Shown: one piece after another, positions 1-12,144 of the stretch | Position numbering within the stretch: the first letter of the stretch is position 1 | Layout: each line of letters opens with the position of its first letter | Source: Actinomycetota bacterium | GTDB lineage: Bacteria; Actinomycetota; Actinomycetes; Streptosporangiales; Streptosporangiaceae | NCBI GenBank assembly: GCA_027314515.1 | Contig: DAHVAR010000052.1 | Location: 1 to 64,000 of the forward strand | DNA: 64,000 bases | Direction of reading: 5' to 3' | Made by a program: the position numbers and the translations under genes | Notes under the pieces: model-generated | What the model saw: only the letters and a program-made list of their open reading frames with translations | Told to the model about the DNA's origin: nothing | Database searches by the model: none

Positions 1-3000
1 CCTGCACCCTGACCGGCTCGGGTCCCTACCGGGTCCTGGCGAGCAACTCGGGTCAGGCGGAGAGCTACAAGTTCCAGCTCGCGGACGTCACCGATCCGTC
101 CGGCTGCGCTCCGGTGGCACAGCAGGTCTTCGGCCAGGTGCCCGCGCTGTCGGCTGACCTGTGCAGCAGTCTCACCGTGACTGCTGCCGGGAGCTACCAG
201 ATCTATACCGTCGACAAGCGGTTCGCGACCCAGCCCGGCACGCTCTACAGCTCCAGCGGCGCGCAGGCCTGTACCGGCACCGGGTGGGCCTGCCAGCTAA
301 CGCCAGGCACCTACAGCTATGTGCAGGACTACCTGCTGCCTGGTGATGAGGTCAGCACCGTCTTCATCGACGCGACGCAGAGCCGGGGGTGCGTGGCGGC
401 CAACGACACCGGGTTCGCTTCCGGGGACGCGACCGGAAGCTTCGCCGGGGCTGGCGAGGAACAGTGCCTTACCCTGCCCACCCGCGCGGGCCTGTCGGAC
501 TACCTTTGCAGCCAGCCGGTCGCCTCCGGGTCGCAGGGGCAGGTGCTCGGGGTGGTGGACTCGGCGGGCACGCAGATGTGCCCGGCCGCCTTCACCTACT
601 GGAGTTTCGGGACCTGCGCGCTGACCGGGACAGCGCCGTTCCGGGTCATCCTCGTCCCGTCCGGACCCGGCAGCACTTTCCGCCTGCTCATCCAGCGGAC
701 AGGCTCGACAGCGGGCTGCGCCGCCTGGCCGGCGTCGGCGTACGGCAACGCCGCGGGTGCTCAGGTGACGCTCACCAGGACTGATAACGCCAGGTGCTTC
801 GTCATCCCGCCCGCGGGGCGGTCCGCCGCCGAACTCGTCGAGGATGCCGACCTGACCGACGGAGCCCAGGCCGCCCTCACCGTGAACGATCCGTCCGGCA
901 ACACGCTGTGCAGCGGGAACGGGTATCCGACCAGCTGGACGATCTGCAACTACAAGGCCAATGTCACCTACACCGCGATCCTCGTCATCACCCGAATGCC
1001 GATTATCGGCACTAGCGACACCTATTACCTGGCTCGCCGGGATCTCACCGGGAACGCGGCCTGCTCGTCGCCGGTCTCGACCTCGCCCGGCCAGCCCACC
1101 ACGAGCTTCACGCTGGGCTCCAGCATCGCTGCGCGGTGCTACCGGGTCAGCGCTGCCCAGGCCGACAAGCTCATGTTCGCCTTCCGGGAGTCGGCCCCGT
1201 TCGACTCCAGCGCGTTCGATACACCGCCCGCAGTGATGCTCGTCACGAATGGTGCCGGGAAAGTGATCTGCTCCTGGATGCTGTACTGCCCGGCAACCGG
1301 GTCGGCTGAGTACCAGGCGGTCGCGCTGACCGTTGACTACACCGACGTGGCCATCACCGCTCACCTGGACACCTGGGTGGTCGCGACCTCGGCCGGCTGG
1401 GCCCGGGCGTGCCAGCGGAACCAGTTCTCCACTGGCACGACGTCGGCGGCGGTGAGCGACACGCTGACCGACAGCGCGGATGTCTACTGCGGTGTGGTGA
1501 ACATCCAGCCGAACCAGTACCTGTCCATTTACGGCAGCGACACCGCTATCGCGCCCAGCGCGCTCTGGGTAAATGCCTACACGGCGAGTTCCTGGGCAAA
1601 CCCCTCCCAGAACCTCGGGATTTGCGGTATCGGCGTTGACTGGTGCGATATCGGCCCGGTCCAGCAAGCAACCCAGGCGCTGCTGATCGTGACGCCGTAC
1701 GACCAGTCACAAGATCCGATCAGCTTCGCCATGCAGGCGGTATGCCGCTACGGGTGCTCGGTGCCGCCGGCATCCCCGGTGTACACATCGATCAGCCCCC
1801 CGGCGCAGGCTGCCGGCCCGGACAACACCGTCGTGCTGACCGGCACCGGGCTGAACTTCAGCACCCCGTTCTACCTGATGGCTCAGGACGGGTCCGACTA
1901 CTCCCCGGCCGTCCCGCTCTCGGTGAACGCAGCGGGCACGCAGCTGACCCTGCGACTGGACACGACCAGCGTGCCCCTGGGCACCTACGACGTCTCAGCC
2001 GGAGATTTCTGCTCGCCGGCCCCGTGCCCGGACTGGCTGCTGAACGCCTACACGGTCAAGAACGCTCCGGCCCCGGCTCCGGCGACACGGCTCGTTCCGC
2101 TTGCGCCTGCGCGGGTCCTGGACACCCAGACCGGACTGAACACCCGCCGGACGCCTGTCCCGGCTCGCGGCACCATCACGTTCAAGGTAGCCGGACACGC
2201 GGGCGTGCCGGTCTCCCATGTCGACGCCGTGGTCCTGGACGTGTCGGCCGTCGCGCCGTCCCGCGCCGGATACGACACGGTAACGGTCGGCCTCGGGTTC
2301 ACGCCGGTCGGGCCCGCGCAGATCCTGAACCAGGCGAGGGTTAGCGCCGGGCGCGCGTTCACCCTGAAGGCGGCCGGCGCTGGCGGCGTGCCAGAGCGGG
2401 GGGTCGCAGCGGTTGCGCTCGACGTGTCGGTTTCCAGCCCGGCGAGGACCGGCACCCTCGTCGCGTACGCGAGCGGGACAAAGCGGCCGGGCGTCACGAG
2501 CATCAGCTTCACCGCTAACCAGCCGGTCACCGAGCTGGTCATCGCCCAGGTGGCCGATCGGAGGGTGCAGCTGTACAACGCCTCAGGCGGCGCCATCAGG
2601 CTGACCGCTGATGCGGTGGGCTACTACTCGGCTAGTGGCTCGACGTTCCATCCAGCAGACGCGCTGCGGGTGATGGACACCCGCAGCGGATTCGGCGGCG
2701 CCGGCGAGGCGGTCTTGCCGCAAGCGGCGGCTAAGCTCAGCCCGCTGTGGAGCACGGTGCTCCCGTCCGGTGCCAACGTGACCGCGGTTGCGCTGAACGT
2801 GACCGTGCTCGATGCCCTGCGCGCTGGGTCGCTCACGGGCTTCCCCGACGGCGTGCTGTACCAGGACGGGGTGACGCTCCCGAACAGCACGTCCCTGCCG
2901 GGAACACCGAACATCGCGTTCCTGCGCGGGCAGACTCAATCCAACCTGGTGATCGTTCCCACCAGCGCACTCGCTAACTTCTACAACGGCTCGAACCGCA

Positions 3001-3044
3001 ACGTCCAGATCGTCGCCGACATCGAGGGGTACTACACGAGCTAG
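1..3044 (+). CDS. Large secreted repeat protein with IPT/TIG-like and GYY-type domains, 5' end outside window
   Basis: The reading frame is already open at base 3, so the N-terminus, including any signal peptide, lies outside the window. The visible part is about 1013 residues. Its first half is a run of Cys-rich units, each with a pair of cysteines and a short phrase such as CTLTGSGPYRV or CALTGTAPFRV, which suggests disulfide-bonded extracellular beta modules. Around base 1780-2060 there is an IPT/TIG-like segment (SISPPAQAAG..VVLTGTGLNFS). The last third holds two copies of the actinobacterial surface domain that opens with RVLDTQTG or RVMDTRSG and closes with VGYYS or EGYYTS. Such domains are common in exported actinobacterial proteins, often beside hydrolase domains. 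No catalytic domain is visible here. Function unknown; adhesion or wall association is inference. Confidence 0.75.
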   Translation, partial: CTLTGSGPYRVLASNSGQAESYKFQLADVTDPSGCAPVAQQVFGQVPALSADLCSSLTVTAAGSYQIYTVDKRFATQPGTLYSSSGAQACTGTGWACQLTPGTYSYVQDYLLPGDEVSTVFIDATQSRGCVAANDTGFASGDATGSFAGAGEEQCLTLPTRAGLSDYLCSQPVASGSQGQVLGVVDSAGTQMCPAAFTYWSFGTCALTGTAPFRVILVPSGPGSTFRLLIQRTGSTAGCAAWPASAYGNAAGAQVTLTRTDNARCFVIPPAGRSAAELVEDADLTDGAQAALTVNDPSGNTLCSGNGYPTSWTICNYKANVTYTAILVITRMPIIGTSDTYYLARRDLTGNAACSSPVSTSPGQPTTSFTLGSSIAARCYRVSAAQADKLMFAFRESAPFDSSAFDTPPAVMLVTNGAGKVICSWMLYCPATGSAEYQAVALTVDYTDVAITAHLDTWVVATSAGWARACQRNQFSTGTTSAAVSDTLTDSADVYCGVVNIQPNQYLSIYGSDTAIAPSALWVNAYTASSWANPSQNLGICGIGVDWCDIGPVQQATQALLIVTPYDQSQDPISFAMQAVCRYGCSVPPASPVYTSISPPAQAAGPDNTVVLTGTGLNFSTPFYLMAQDGSDYSPAVPLSVNAAGTQLTLRLDTTSVPLGTYDVSAGDFCSPAPCPDWLLNAYTVKNAPAPAPATRLVPLAPARVLDTQTGLNTRRTPVPARGTITFKVAGHAGVPVSHVDAVVLDVSAVAPSRAGYDTVTVGLGFTPVGPAQILNQARVSAGRAFTLKAAGAGGVPERGVAAVALDVSVSSPARTGTLVAYASGTKRPGVTSISFTANQPVTELVIAQVADRRVQLYNASGGAIRLTADAVGYYSASGSTFHPADALRVMDTRSGFGGAGEAVLPQAAAKLSPLWSTVLPSGANVTAVALNVTVLDALRAGSLTGFPDGVLYQDGVTLPNSTSLPGTPNIAFLRGQTQSNLVIVPTSALANFYNGSNRNVQIVADIEGYYTS

Positions 3045-3050
3045 GGCGTG

Positions 3051-3084
3051 CGGGCCGGCCGGCGCGGCGCAGGCGGCCGGCCCG
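3051..3084 (+). terminator. GC-rich hairpin after the secreted protein gene
   Basis: A perfect 11-bp stem (3051-3061 with 3074-3084) and a 12-base loop begin seven bases after the stop codon. No T-run follows. It ends directly against the promoter of the next gene, so it would separate the two transcription units. Confidence 0.6.
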
Positions 3085-3112
3085 TTGCACTACTCTGACG
3101 GTGCACTACTCT
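3085..3112 (+). promoter_or_regulatory. Putative promoter of the DUF4229 gene
   Basis: TTGCAC (3085-3090) and TACTCT (3107-3112) are separated by 16 bases. The -10 element ends nine bases before the ATG at 3122, so the transcript would be almost leaderless. The 12-mer TGCACTACTCTG occurs twice here (3086 and 3102). Confidence 0.45.
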
Positions 3113-3121
3113 GGCACTGTC

Positions 3122-3370
3122 ATGCGCGCGACACTGACGTACACACTCCTGCGGGTGCTGATCTTCCTGGCGGCGGCCCTCGTCCTGGCGCTGTTCGGAG
3201 TGCACGGCATCACGCTGCTCGCAGTGGCGCTGGTGATCAGCTCGATCATCAGCCTGCCGCTGCTCTCCAGGCTGCGCGACCGGATGTCCTCCTCGCTGAC
3301 CGGCCGGATCGGCCGGTTCCACGCCAAGCTGGACGCGGGCACCCGGGCCGAGGACGGCGACAAGGCCTGA
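3122..3370 (+). CDS. DUF4229 small membrane protein
   Basis: This is an 82-residue protein with two hydrophobic helices (roughly residues 5-22 and 28-44), separated by a short turn and followed by a basic, charged tail ending in DGDKA. Length, helix pattern and the LPLLSRLRDRMS segment after the second helix fit the actinobacterial DUF4229 family, whose function is not known. I chose the ATG at 3122 rather than the GTG at 3101 because MRATLTYTLLR is a usual family start and the promoter sits just in front of it. Confidence is moderate because the family is short and low in information. Confidence 0.7.
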   Translation: MRATLTYTLLRVLIFLAAALVLALFGVHGITLLAVALVISSIISLPLLSRLRDRMSSSLTGRIGRFHAKLDAGTRAEDGDKA

Positions 3371-3405
3371 CTCGCCGGTAGGGCCGCACAGCGTCCCGCG
3401 GGGGC

Positions 3406-3777
3406 CTATCCGGCCGCCGGTTTGCGGTCCAGCTCGAGGATCAGTGCAAGCGCCATCTCAACTTGTTCCATGGTCGCCTGGTCGACGCTTCCGATCCGGC
3501 GTACAAACCGCGAGGAGACGACGGCTCTGACCGCCCTGCATACGGCGCGGCTCGGTCGCTCGATACCGGCGTCCGGCGCCACCTCGATGCGGAGCGCCGA
3601 CGGGGCTAGCGAGCTGGACAAGGGGACGACGACGATGAGTTCTTCCGGTACGCCGGTGCTCAGCTCGTCGGCGGAAACCACGACCGCGGGGCGGGTCTTG
3701 CCCGGCTCGCCAGCGCGTCCTGCACCAAGCGCGACGAGCCAGACCTCTCGGCGACGCGGGGCGTCAGTCAAGGCCAT
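3406..3777 (-). CDS. mazF: MazF/PemK-type mRNA interferase toxin
   Basis: A 123-residue protein of the MazF/PemK family, endoribonucleases that cleave mRNA at short sites. The N-terminus REVWLVAL followed by GKTRPAVVVSAD is the usual first strand and substrate-binding loop. VVVPLSSS and the conserved RFVRRIGSVD segment towards the end also match. The ATG at 3777 is preferred over an upstream start at 3927, because the intervening sequence runs through the antitoxin gene and has no toxin-like residues. It overlaps the antitoxin gene by 14 bases, so the two are translationally coupled with the antitoxin first, as is usual in these modules. Confidence 0.88.
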   Translation of the reverse strand: MALTDAPRRREVWLVALGAGRAGEPGKTRPAVVVSADELSTGVPEELIVVVPLSSSLAPSALRIEVAPDAGIERPSRAVCRAVRAVVSSRFVRRIGSVDQATMEQVEMALALILELDRKPAAG

Positions 3778-4000
3778 CTTCGAGGGTGGATTCCCATTCC
3801 CCGATCTCGCTCTGAGCGTCGGGATTCCGCGAGTCGATGCGGCTGGCCTCGCGCTCGGAGCGCCAGATGGCTTCGCGTCGACGTTCGTCGGCGATCTCGG
3901 AGAGTAGTGCGGCCAGCGATATTCCACGCTCGCGGGCCTGGCCGGCGAGCAGGTCGTGCGTCGCGCGACTCACTCTGATGGTGCTGGTCTGGCTAGCCAT
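3764..4000 (-). CDS. Ribbon-helix-helix antitoxin (MazE-like)
   Basis: A 78-residue protein. STIRVSRATHDLLAGQARERG is a ribbon-helix-helix DNA-binding N-terminus: a short beta strand followed by two helices. The acidic C-terminal tail (EIGEWESTLEDGLD) is the part expected to bind the toxin. The first gene of a toxin-antitoxin operon, it should neutralise the MazF-type protein encoded directly downstream and repress its own promoter. The ATG at 4000 is chosen because a good -10 element (TACAAT) lies eight bases upstream and the residues before it show no family features. Confidence 0.85.
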   Translation of the reverse strand: MASQTSTIRVSRATHDLLAGQARERGISLAALLSEIADERRREAIWRSEREASRIDSRNPDAQSEIGEWESTLEDGLD

Positions 4001-4007
4001 ACCAGCG

Positions 4008-4013
4008 ATTGTA
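4008..4013 (-). promoter_or_regulatory. -10 element of the mazEF-type operon
   Basis: On the minus strand this reads TACAAT, a close match to the actinobacterial -10 consensus, ending seven bases before the antitoxin ATG at 4000. The transcript would be leaderless or nearly so. No strong -35 is visible. Confidence 0.5.
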
Positions 4014-4069
4014 GCGCCTGGACGTAGCGACACCCCAAGTCGACAGGCGCCATTGCGCGTCCGCGGCGG

Positions 4070-5716
4070 TTACCGGCCGGGCGCTGCCTGCTCGGCGAGC
4101 CAGCCGCCCGACGTCAGCATGGTGAGGATGGCCTGGACGGCGGCTGACCGGCTGACGGCCGAGGTGTCGATGACGAGCTCCGCGTCGGCAGGCACCTCGT
4201 ACGGATCGGACACGCCGGTGAACTGCCCGATGAGCCCGGCCCGAGCCTTGGCGTACAGGCCCTTGCGGTCACGTGCCTCGCACACCTCGACCGGCGTGGC
4301 CACGTGGATGAGGAAGAAATCCCCGGCCTGGCTGACCATCTGCCGGACCTGCGCTCTGGCGGCAGCGAACGGCGCAATCGGCGCGCAGATCGCGATGCCG
4401 CCATGCCGCGCGATCTCGGCGGCCACGAAGCCGATCCGGGCGATGTTGAGGTCCCGGTCGGTCCGGGAGAACGTAAGCCCCGCCGACAGCAACTGGCGGA
4501 CCAGGTCCCCGTCCAGCAGCGAAACCTGACGGTCGCTTCGCTCGGTCAGCACGTCCGCCAGGTCCCTGGCGATCGTCGACTTGCCCGAGCCGGACAGTCC
4601 GGTCAGGAACAGCACCAGCCCCCGCTGCGACCTCGGCTGGCGTACCCGTCGCAGCTCGCGTGCGACTGCGGCGGGCATGACCCAGAGCGGGACCTCGCTT
4701 CCGGCGTCGAGCAGGTCACCGAGCTGGTCGGCGGACAGGTCCTCTTGCTCGGTCCCGGCCTCGATCAGCGCGTGCGGTCGCCACACCTCGGCCCGCGGGT
4801 CGTAGGCCCAGTCGCCGGACGGCACGATCGGGATCGTGGCAGCGGCAGCCAGGTCCGGGCCGGCCGGCCCGCCTGCGAGGTCGGGCGCAGCGTCGTCGGC
4901 CATCAGGTGCGTCGCGCCGTAGGCCGCCGCCACTCTGGCGTGCGTGGCGAGCTCACGCGCCCGGTGCGGCGGCCCCGGTACTGGCCCCGCCGGCAGCGGC
5001 ACCGGGACGACCTTGGTGCCGGGCGGCAGGCTCGGCACGGCCGCCAGCACGGCGCGGATCAGCGCCTGCGGCGTGCCGACCACCTCGGCGCGGCCGCCGA
5101 CCAGGGGAAGGATCAGTACCCGTGCCCTGAGCTGACCTGCCAGGTGCCTGATCTGGCCGATCTGCCGGCCCGACAGCGGGGACCTGCTCGCGAATGCCAG
5201 CACCGGCCCGTCGCCCAGCTCCGCCCGGCATTGCGCCGGGGTCAGCATCAGCCTGCGGAACGGCCCGTGCTCCGGGACCCGGCTCGCCGACACCGGCCCG
5301 GCGAGCCGGACCATGCTGACCTGAGCCGGGTCGGTCAGTCCCAGCGGATGCGGGCCGTCGTCACGCGGCAGGTCCGGACCCAGGACCGTTCGCTCACCGA
5401 TCGCCAGCACCGCGATCGGCGTGCCCTCCGGGTCCGCCAGCAGCAGGCGGTCCGATATCTGCACGGCGGGCGGCAGCGCGGCCGCCGGAACGTCCAAAGT
5501 CACTACGGCCGGGAACGGGGTTCCATCGGCGAGCCGCCAGCCTTCCAGCACCGCAGCCGCGTCGGCCATCGTCATGAATCCGCCGAGCGGCGCGTACGCG
5601 CCGGACAGCAGCAGCTCAAGGTTGCCGAGCTGACTCGCGCTGAGCGTGCACGCCGGCAGCGAGCTGAGCTCGGCGGGGGACACAGCCTGCGCCTCAGCGG
5701 TCACGTTCTCCTCCAT
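4070..5716 (-). CDS. cysC: Adenylyl-sulfate kinase with N-terminal ATP sulfurylase-like domain
   Basis: About 548 residues in two parts. The C-terminal 200 residues are an APS kinase: P-loop GLSGSGKST, then LLDGDLVRQLLSAGL and DRDLNIARIGFVA, the DGD and arginine-binding regions of CysC, which phosphorylates adenylyl sulfate to PAPS. The first 350 residues have the PUA-like and nucleotidyltransferase layout of ATP sulfurylase (LLLSGAYAPLGGFM near the start). However, the active-site segment expected to read Q-x-R-N-P-x-H-x-x-H appears as FASRSPLSGRQIGQI, without the histidines, and the later GRDHA-type loop is GATHLMADDAAPD. This half is probably not a working sulfurylase. I chose the ATG at 5716; in-frame starts at 5734 and 5800 are possible. 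Confidence 0.82.
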   Translation of the reverse strand: MEENVTAEAQAVSPAELSSLPACTLSASQLGNLELLLSGAYAPLGGFMTMADAAAVLEGWRLADGTPFPAVVTLDVPAAALPPAVQISDRLLLADPEGTPIAVLAIGERTVLGPDLPRDDGPHPLGLTDPAQVSMVRLAGPVSASRVPEHGPFRRLMLTPAQCRAELGDGPVLAFASRSPLSGRQIGQIRHLAGQLRARVLILPLVGGRAEVVGTPQALIRAVLAAVPSLPPGTKVVPVPLPAGPVPGPPHRARELATHARVAAAYGATHLMADDAAPDLAGGPAGPDLAAAATIPIVPSGDWAYDPRAEVWRPHALIEAGTEQEDLSADQLGDLLDAGSEVPLWVMPAAVARELRRVRQPRSQRGLVLFLTGLSGSGKSTIARDLADVLTERSDRQVSLLDGDLVRQLLSAGLTFSRTDRDLNIARIGFVAAEIARHGGIAICAPIAPFAAARAQVRQMVSQAGDFFLIHVATPVEVCEARDRKGLYAKARAGLIGQFTGVSDPYEVPADAELVIDTSAVSRSAAVQAILTMLTSGGWLAEQAAPGR

Positions 5717-5838
5717 CCCGCTCGCACCGGGCATGCCCGAGGTTACACGTCCGGCCAGCGTCATGACCAAGGCGCCAACCCGCGCGTGAACGCCCCTCAA
5801 GTATGGTGAAGTGATCTTCGGTCAAGTATGTTTCGACT

Positions 5839-7365
5839 ATGCATGCTTCACCAGTTGGGACGCCTAAGCCTGCTCACCTGTTCGACCGGGACGCCGAGTG
5901 GACCGGGCTGGTCTCCTTTGCCGCCGACGCCCGGCCAGGCGCCACGCTGGGCGTAGTGAGCGGGCGGCGTCGGCAAGGCAAGAGCTATCTCCTCCAGGGG
6001 CTGGCGACAGCCCTGGGCGGGATCTACTTCCCGGCCTTGGAGCTGACCGAGACGGTCTCACTGCGGTTGTTCGCCGACGAGCTGATCCGCTTCAGCGGGT
6101 CGCCGGTCCCGCCGTTCCGGGACTGGCTTGACGCCATTCCGTACCTGTTCCGGCTGGCCGGGGATCGTATCGTCCCGGTGGTCATTGATGAGTTCCCCTT
6201 CCTGGCCAAGGCGTCACCCGGCCTGCCGTCCATCATCCAGCGGGAGCTTGGCCCGGGAGGAAGCGGATCTACCAGCCGCACGCGGCTGCTCCTGTGCGGC
6301 TCAGCCATGTCAGTGATGGGCGGGCTGCTTTCCGGGTCGGCGCCGCTGCGGGGGCGGGCGGGCTTCGAGCTGATCGTCCACCCCTTCGGCTACCGAGACG
6401 CCGCACGGTTCTGGGGCATTACCGACCCCAAGCTGGCGGTGCTCGTGCATTCAGTGGTCGGCGGAACTCCCGCTTACCGGCGGGAGCTCCTGCGCGACGA
6501 CGCCCCCGCCGACCTCGCTGACTTTGACCCCTGGGTGATCCGGAGCGTGCTGAATCCGCAGACCCCGCTCTTCCGGGAAGCCCGCTACCTGCTCGCCGAG
6601 GAGACCGAGATCCGCGACCCTTCGCTTTATCATTCTGTGCTCGCGGCCGTGGCCGAGGGGAATAACACCTCGGGCGGAATCGCCAGCTATATCGGCCGGA
6701 AATCTAACGAGGTCGCGCATCCCCTGCGTGTCCTGGAGGATTCCCGGCTGCTGATCAAGGAGCCCGACCTGTTCAGGTCGGGACGAGCGAGATATCGCAT
6801 CGCCGAGCCGCTCATCACCTTCTACCAGGCCATCATGAGCCGGGAATGGGCACGTCTCGAACTCGGCGGCGGATCAGCGGTCTGGTCCGGAGCCCGCGCA
6901 CGTTTCCTGTCACAGGTAACGGGACCGCATTTCGAAGCGATCTGCCGCGACTACGCGATCGAGGCCGATCCCGCGGTCTTCGGCGGGCCGCCGGGGCAGA
7001 TAGGGTCCGGTGTGGTCTCGGACCCTGCCAACCGGACCCAGATCCAGATCGACGTCGCAATGCTCGCGCCGGCCGAGCACGGGCGGCCGCGTAAGATTCT
7101 CTCCCTCGGCGAGGTGAAGTGGGACCGGGTTATGGACCTGCGCCACGTCGAGCGCCTGCGCCGCGCCCGGGATCTGCTCGCGGTCAAGGGATTCGACACC
7201 CGGCACACGGTACTCGCCTGCTACTCAGGCGCAGGCTTCGACCGTGAACTGCTAGCCAGCCAACGCCCCGACATCCGTCTTGTCGGCGTGGATCAGCTCT
7301 ACGCGCATGAGCGTCACACTGTCAGTGGAGCACGCGCGCGAACTGGTCCTCCGGCTTGCGGATGA
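5839..7365 (+). CDS. Archaeal-type AAA ATPase with DUF234 nuclease-like C-terminus
   Basis: A 508-residue protein of the ATPase_2 / DUF234 type. Near residue 35 there is a P-loop, GRRRQGKSY; near residue 113 a Walker B, VVIDEFPFL. A helical winged-helix region follows, and the last 130 residues carry QIDVAML..LSLGEVKW, the D..ExK pattern of the PD-(D/E)xK fold typical of DUF234. Genes of this family are widespread in archaea and actinobacteria and tend to occur as solitary, mobile-looking genes; their job is not established. The 3' end overlaps the convergent methyltransferase gene by 44 bases. A remnant of a second family member lies at 30803-31040. Confidence 0.85.
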   Translation: MHASPVGTPKPAHLFDRDAEWTGLVSFAADARPGATLGVVSGRRRQGKSYLLQGLATALGGIYFPALELTETVSLRLFADELIRFSGSPVPPFRDWLDAIPYLFRLAGDRIVPVVIDEFPFLAKASPGLPSIIQRELGPGGSGSTSRTRLLLCGSAMSVMGGLLSGSAPLRGRAGFELIVHPFGYRDAARFWGITDPKLAVLVHSVVGGTPAYRRELLRDDAPADLADFDPWVIRSVLNPQTPLFREARYLLAEETEIRDPSLYHSVLAAVAEGNNTSGGIASYIGRKSNEVAHPLRVLEDSRLLIKEPDLFRSGRARYRIAEPLITFYQAIMSREWARLELGGGSAVWSGARARFLSQVTGPHFEAICRDYAIEADPAVFGGPPGQIGSGVVSDPANRTQIQIDVAMLAPAEHGRPRKILSLGEVKWDRVMDLRHVERLRRARDLLAVKGFDTRHTVLACYSGAGFDRELLASQRPDIRLVGVDQLYAHERHTVSGARARTGPPACG

Positions 7366-8155
7366 CGTAACACAACTCGTCGTGACCGCTCGTGAAGCGA
7401 CCGCCGGACAGCCACCCGACCAGCGTGCGCGCCGCCGCTGCCACCGCCAGCCAGCCAGTCCCGCGTTCGGCCTGATGCGCCTGCCGATGCACGACGACAA
7501 GCCCGTGCCTGCCAATGAAGGCACGGATGCCGCGCTCGGACGCGATCGGCTCGTACCGGGCCGGGAACGGACCTGGCTGGCCGGGCCTGGCGAGCCGCAT
7601 CGCGAGTACCCGCGCGAACTGCGGCAGCATGCGGTCGATCGCCGCGGCCGCCGTCTGCCGGTCGCCAGTTCGCAACAGCAGCAGGCCGCCGGGCCGCAGC
7701 GCGCCGACCAGCCGGTCGAGGACAAGATCGGCGTTCACGATGCGGTGCAGCAGCATGGAGCACTGCACGAGATCGAAGGAACGCGGCGCCAGCGGCACCA
7801 GCCTGAGCTCGGCCAGCGTCGCCGTGCGCAACTCCGGGCGGCTGTCGGCTGCCGCGCGCGTGGCCGGGCAGTCATCATCGATCTGCGACACCACCAGGTC
7901 GGCCCCGCTGGCTCGGATCGCGGCCAGGTCGAGCTCAGGACCGGCCGTGGTACAGCCCGCCTGGAGTATGCCGATCGCGCGCCCCCGGTGCTGGACCGCG
8001 TACTCGACGGCGAACCGGGTGAACGGCTCCGCGGTCGCGCCAGCCCCGACAGTCCAGGTTCCTCGTACCGTCGCCATTGCCGCCCTGTGCTTGCCCTTGG
8101 CGCCAGGGCCGGTCGTCACGACGTCGAGGCCTGGCGGATTGTCTGCGCTTGCCAC
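7322..8155 (-). CDS. SAM-dependent methyltransferase, class I
   Basis: A 277-residue protein. The segment AIGILQAGCTTAGPELDL is the glycine-rich motif I of a Rossmann-fold methyltransferase. DLVVSQIDDD supplies the acidic residue that binds the ribose of SAM, SFDLVQCSMLLHRI is motif IV/V and LRPGGLLLLRTGD the strand after it. The N-terminal VRGTWTVGAGATAEPFTRFAVEYA precedes the fold. The substrate cannot be told from sequence. The gene stands alone, convergent with the DUF234 ATPase gene and divergent from mfd. It resembles methyltransferases found in actinobacterial specialised metabolism, but no biosynthetic gene is adjacent. Confidence 0.75.
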   Translation of the reverse strand: MASADNPPGLDVVTTGPGAKGKHRAAMATVRGTWTVGAGATAEPFTRFAVEYAVQHRGRAIGILQAGCTTAGPELDLAAIRASGADLVVSQIDDDCPATRAAADSRPELRTATLAELRLVPLAPRSFDLVQCSMLLHRIVNADLVLDRLVGALRPGGLLLLRTGDRQTAAAAIDRMLPQFARVLAMRLARPGQPGPFPARYEPIASERGIRAFIGRHGLVVVHRQAHQAERGTGWLAVAAAARTLVGWLSGGRFTSGHDELCYVIRKPEDQFARVLH

Positions 8156-8387
8156 GGAGACTTAGCGTAGCCCTTTAATTACGCTGAGTTCGGTTGCGGT
8201 GGCAATTCGCCGGCGCGTCGTGAGCGTTTCGCTGCGGGCAGCCGCCCGGCGGGTGGCCAGTCTCCGGCGAAGCGCGGCCGGCAGGCCGTAAACTATGACT
8301 ATCCCGTTGCCTGTACTGCGCGGTCGTGCGGGCAGTGGCCGGCTGCAATTCGGCGCGGGCCTTTCGTGCTGCCTAAGTTAGGACGAA

Positions 8388-12095
<3,708 letters not shown>

Positions 12096-12144
12096 GTGCG
12101 GACAGCCCTGGCCTGACCAGGTGACCGTGGAGGACAGGGTAAGG

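Noticed and set aside
297-1667. 456-residue open frame antisense to the secreted protein gene
   Set aside because: It has an Arg/Gly/Pro-rich composition and no family pattern; the plus frame has clear domain repeats and a proper stop followed by a hairpin.
4304-5809. 501-residue plus-strand open frame opposite the APS kinase
   Set aside because: Typical high-GC shadow rich in Arg, Gln and His; the minus strand carries intact kinase motifs.
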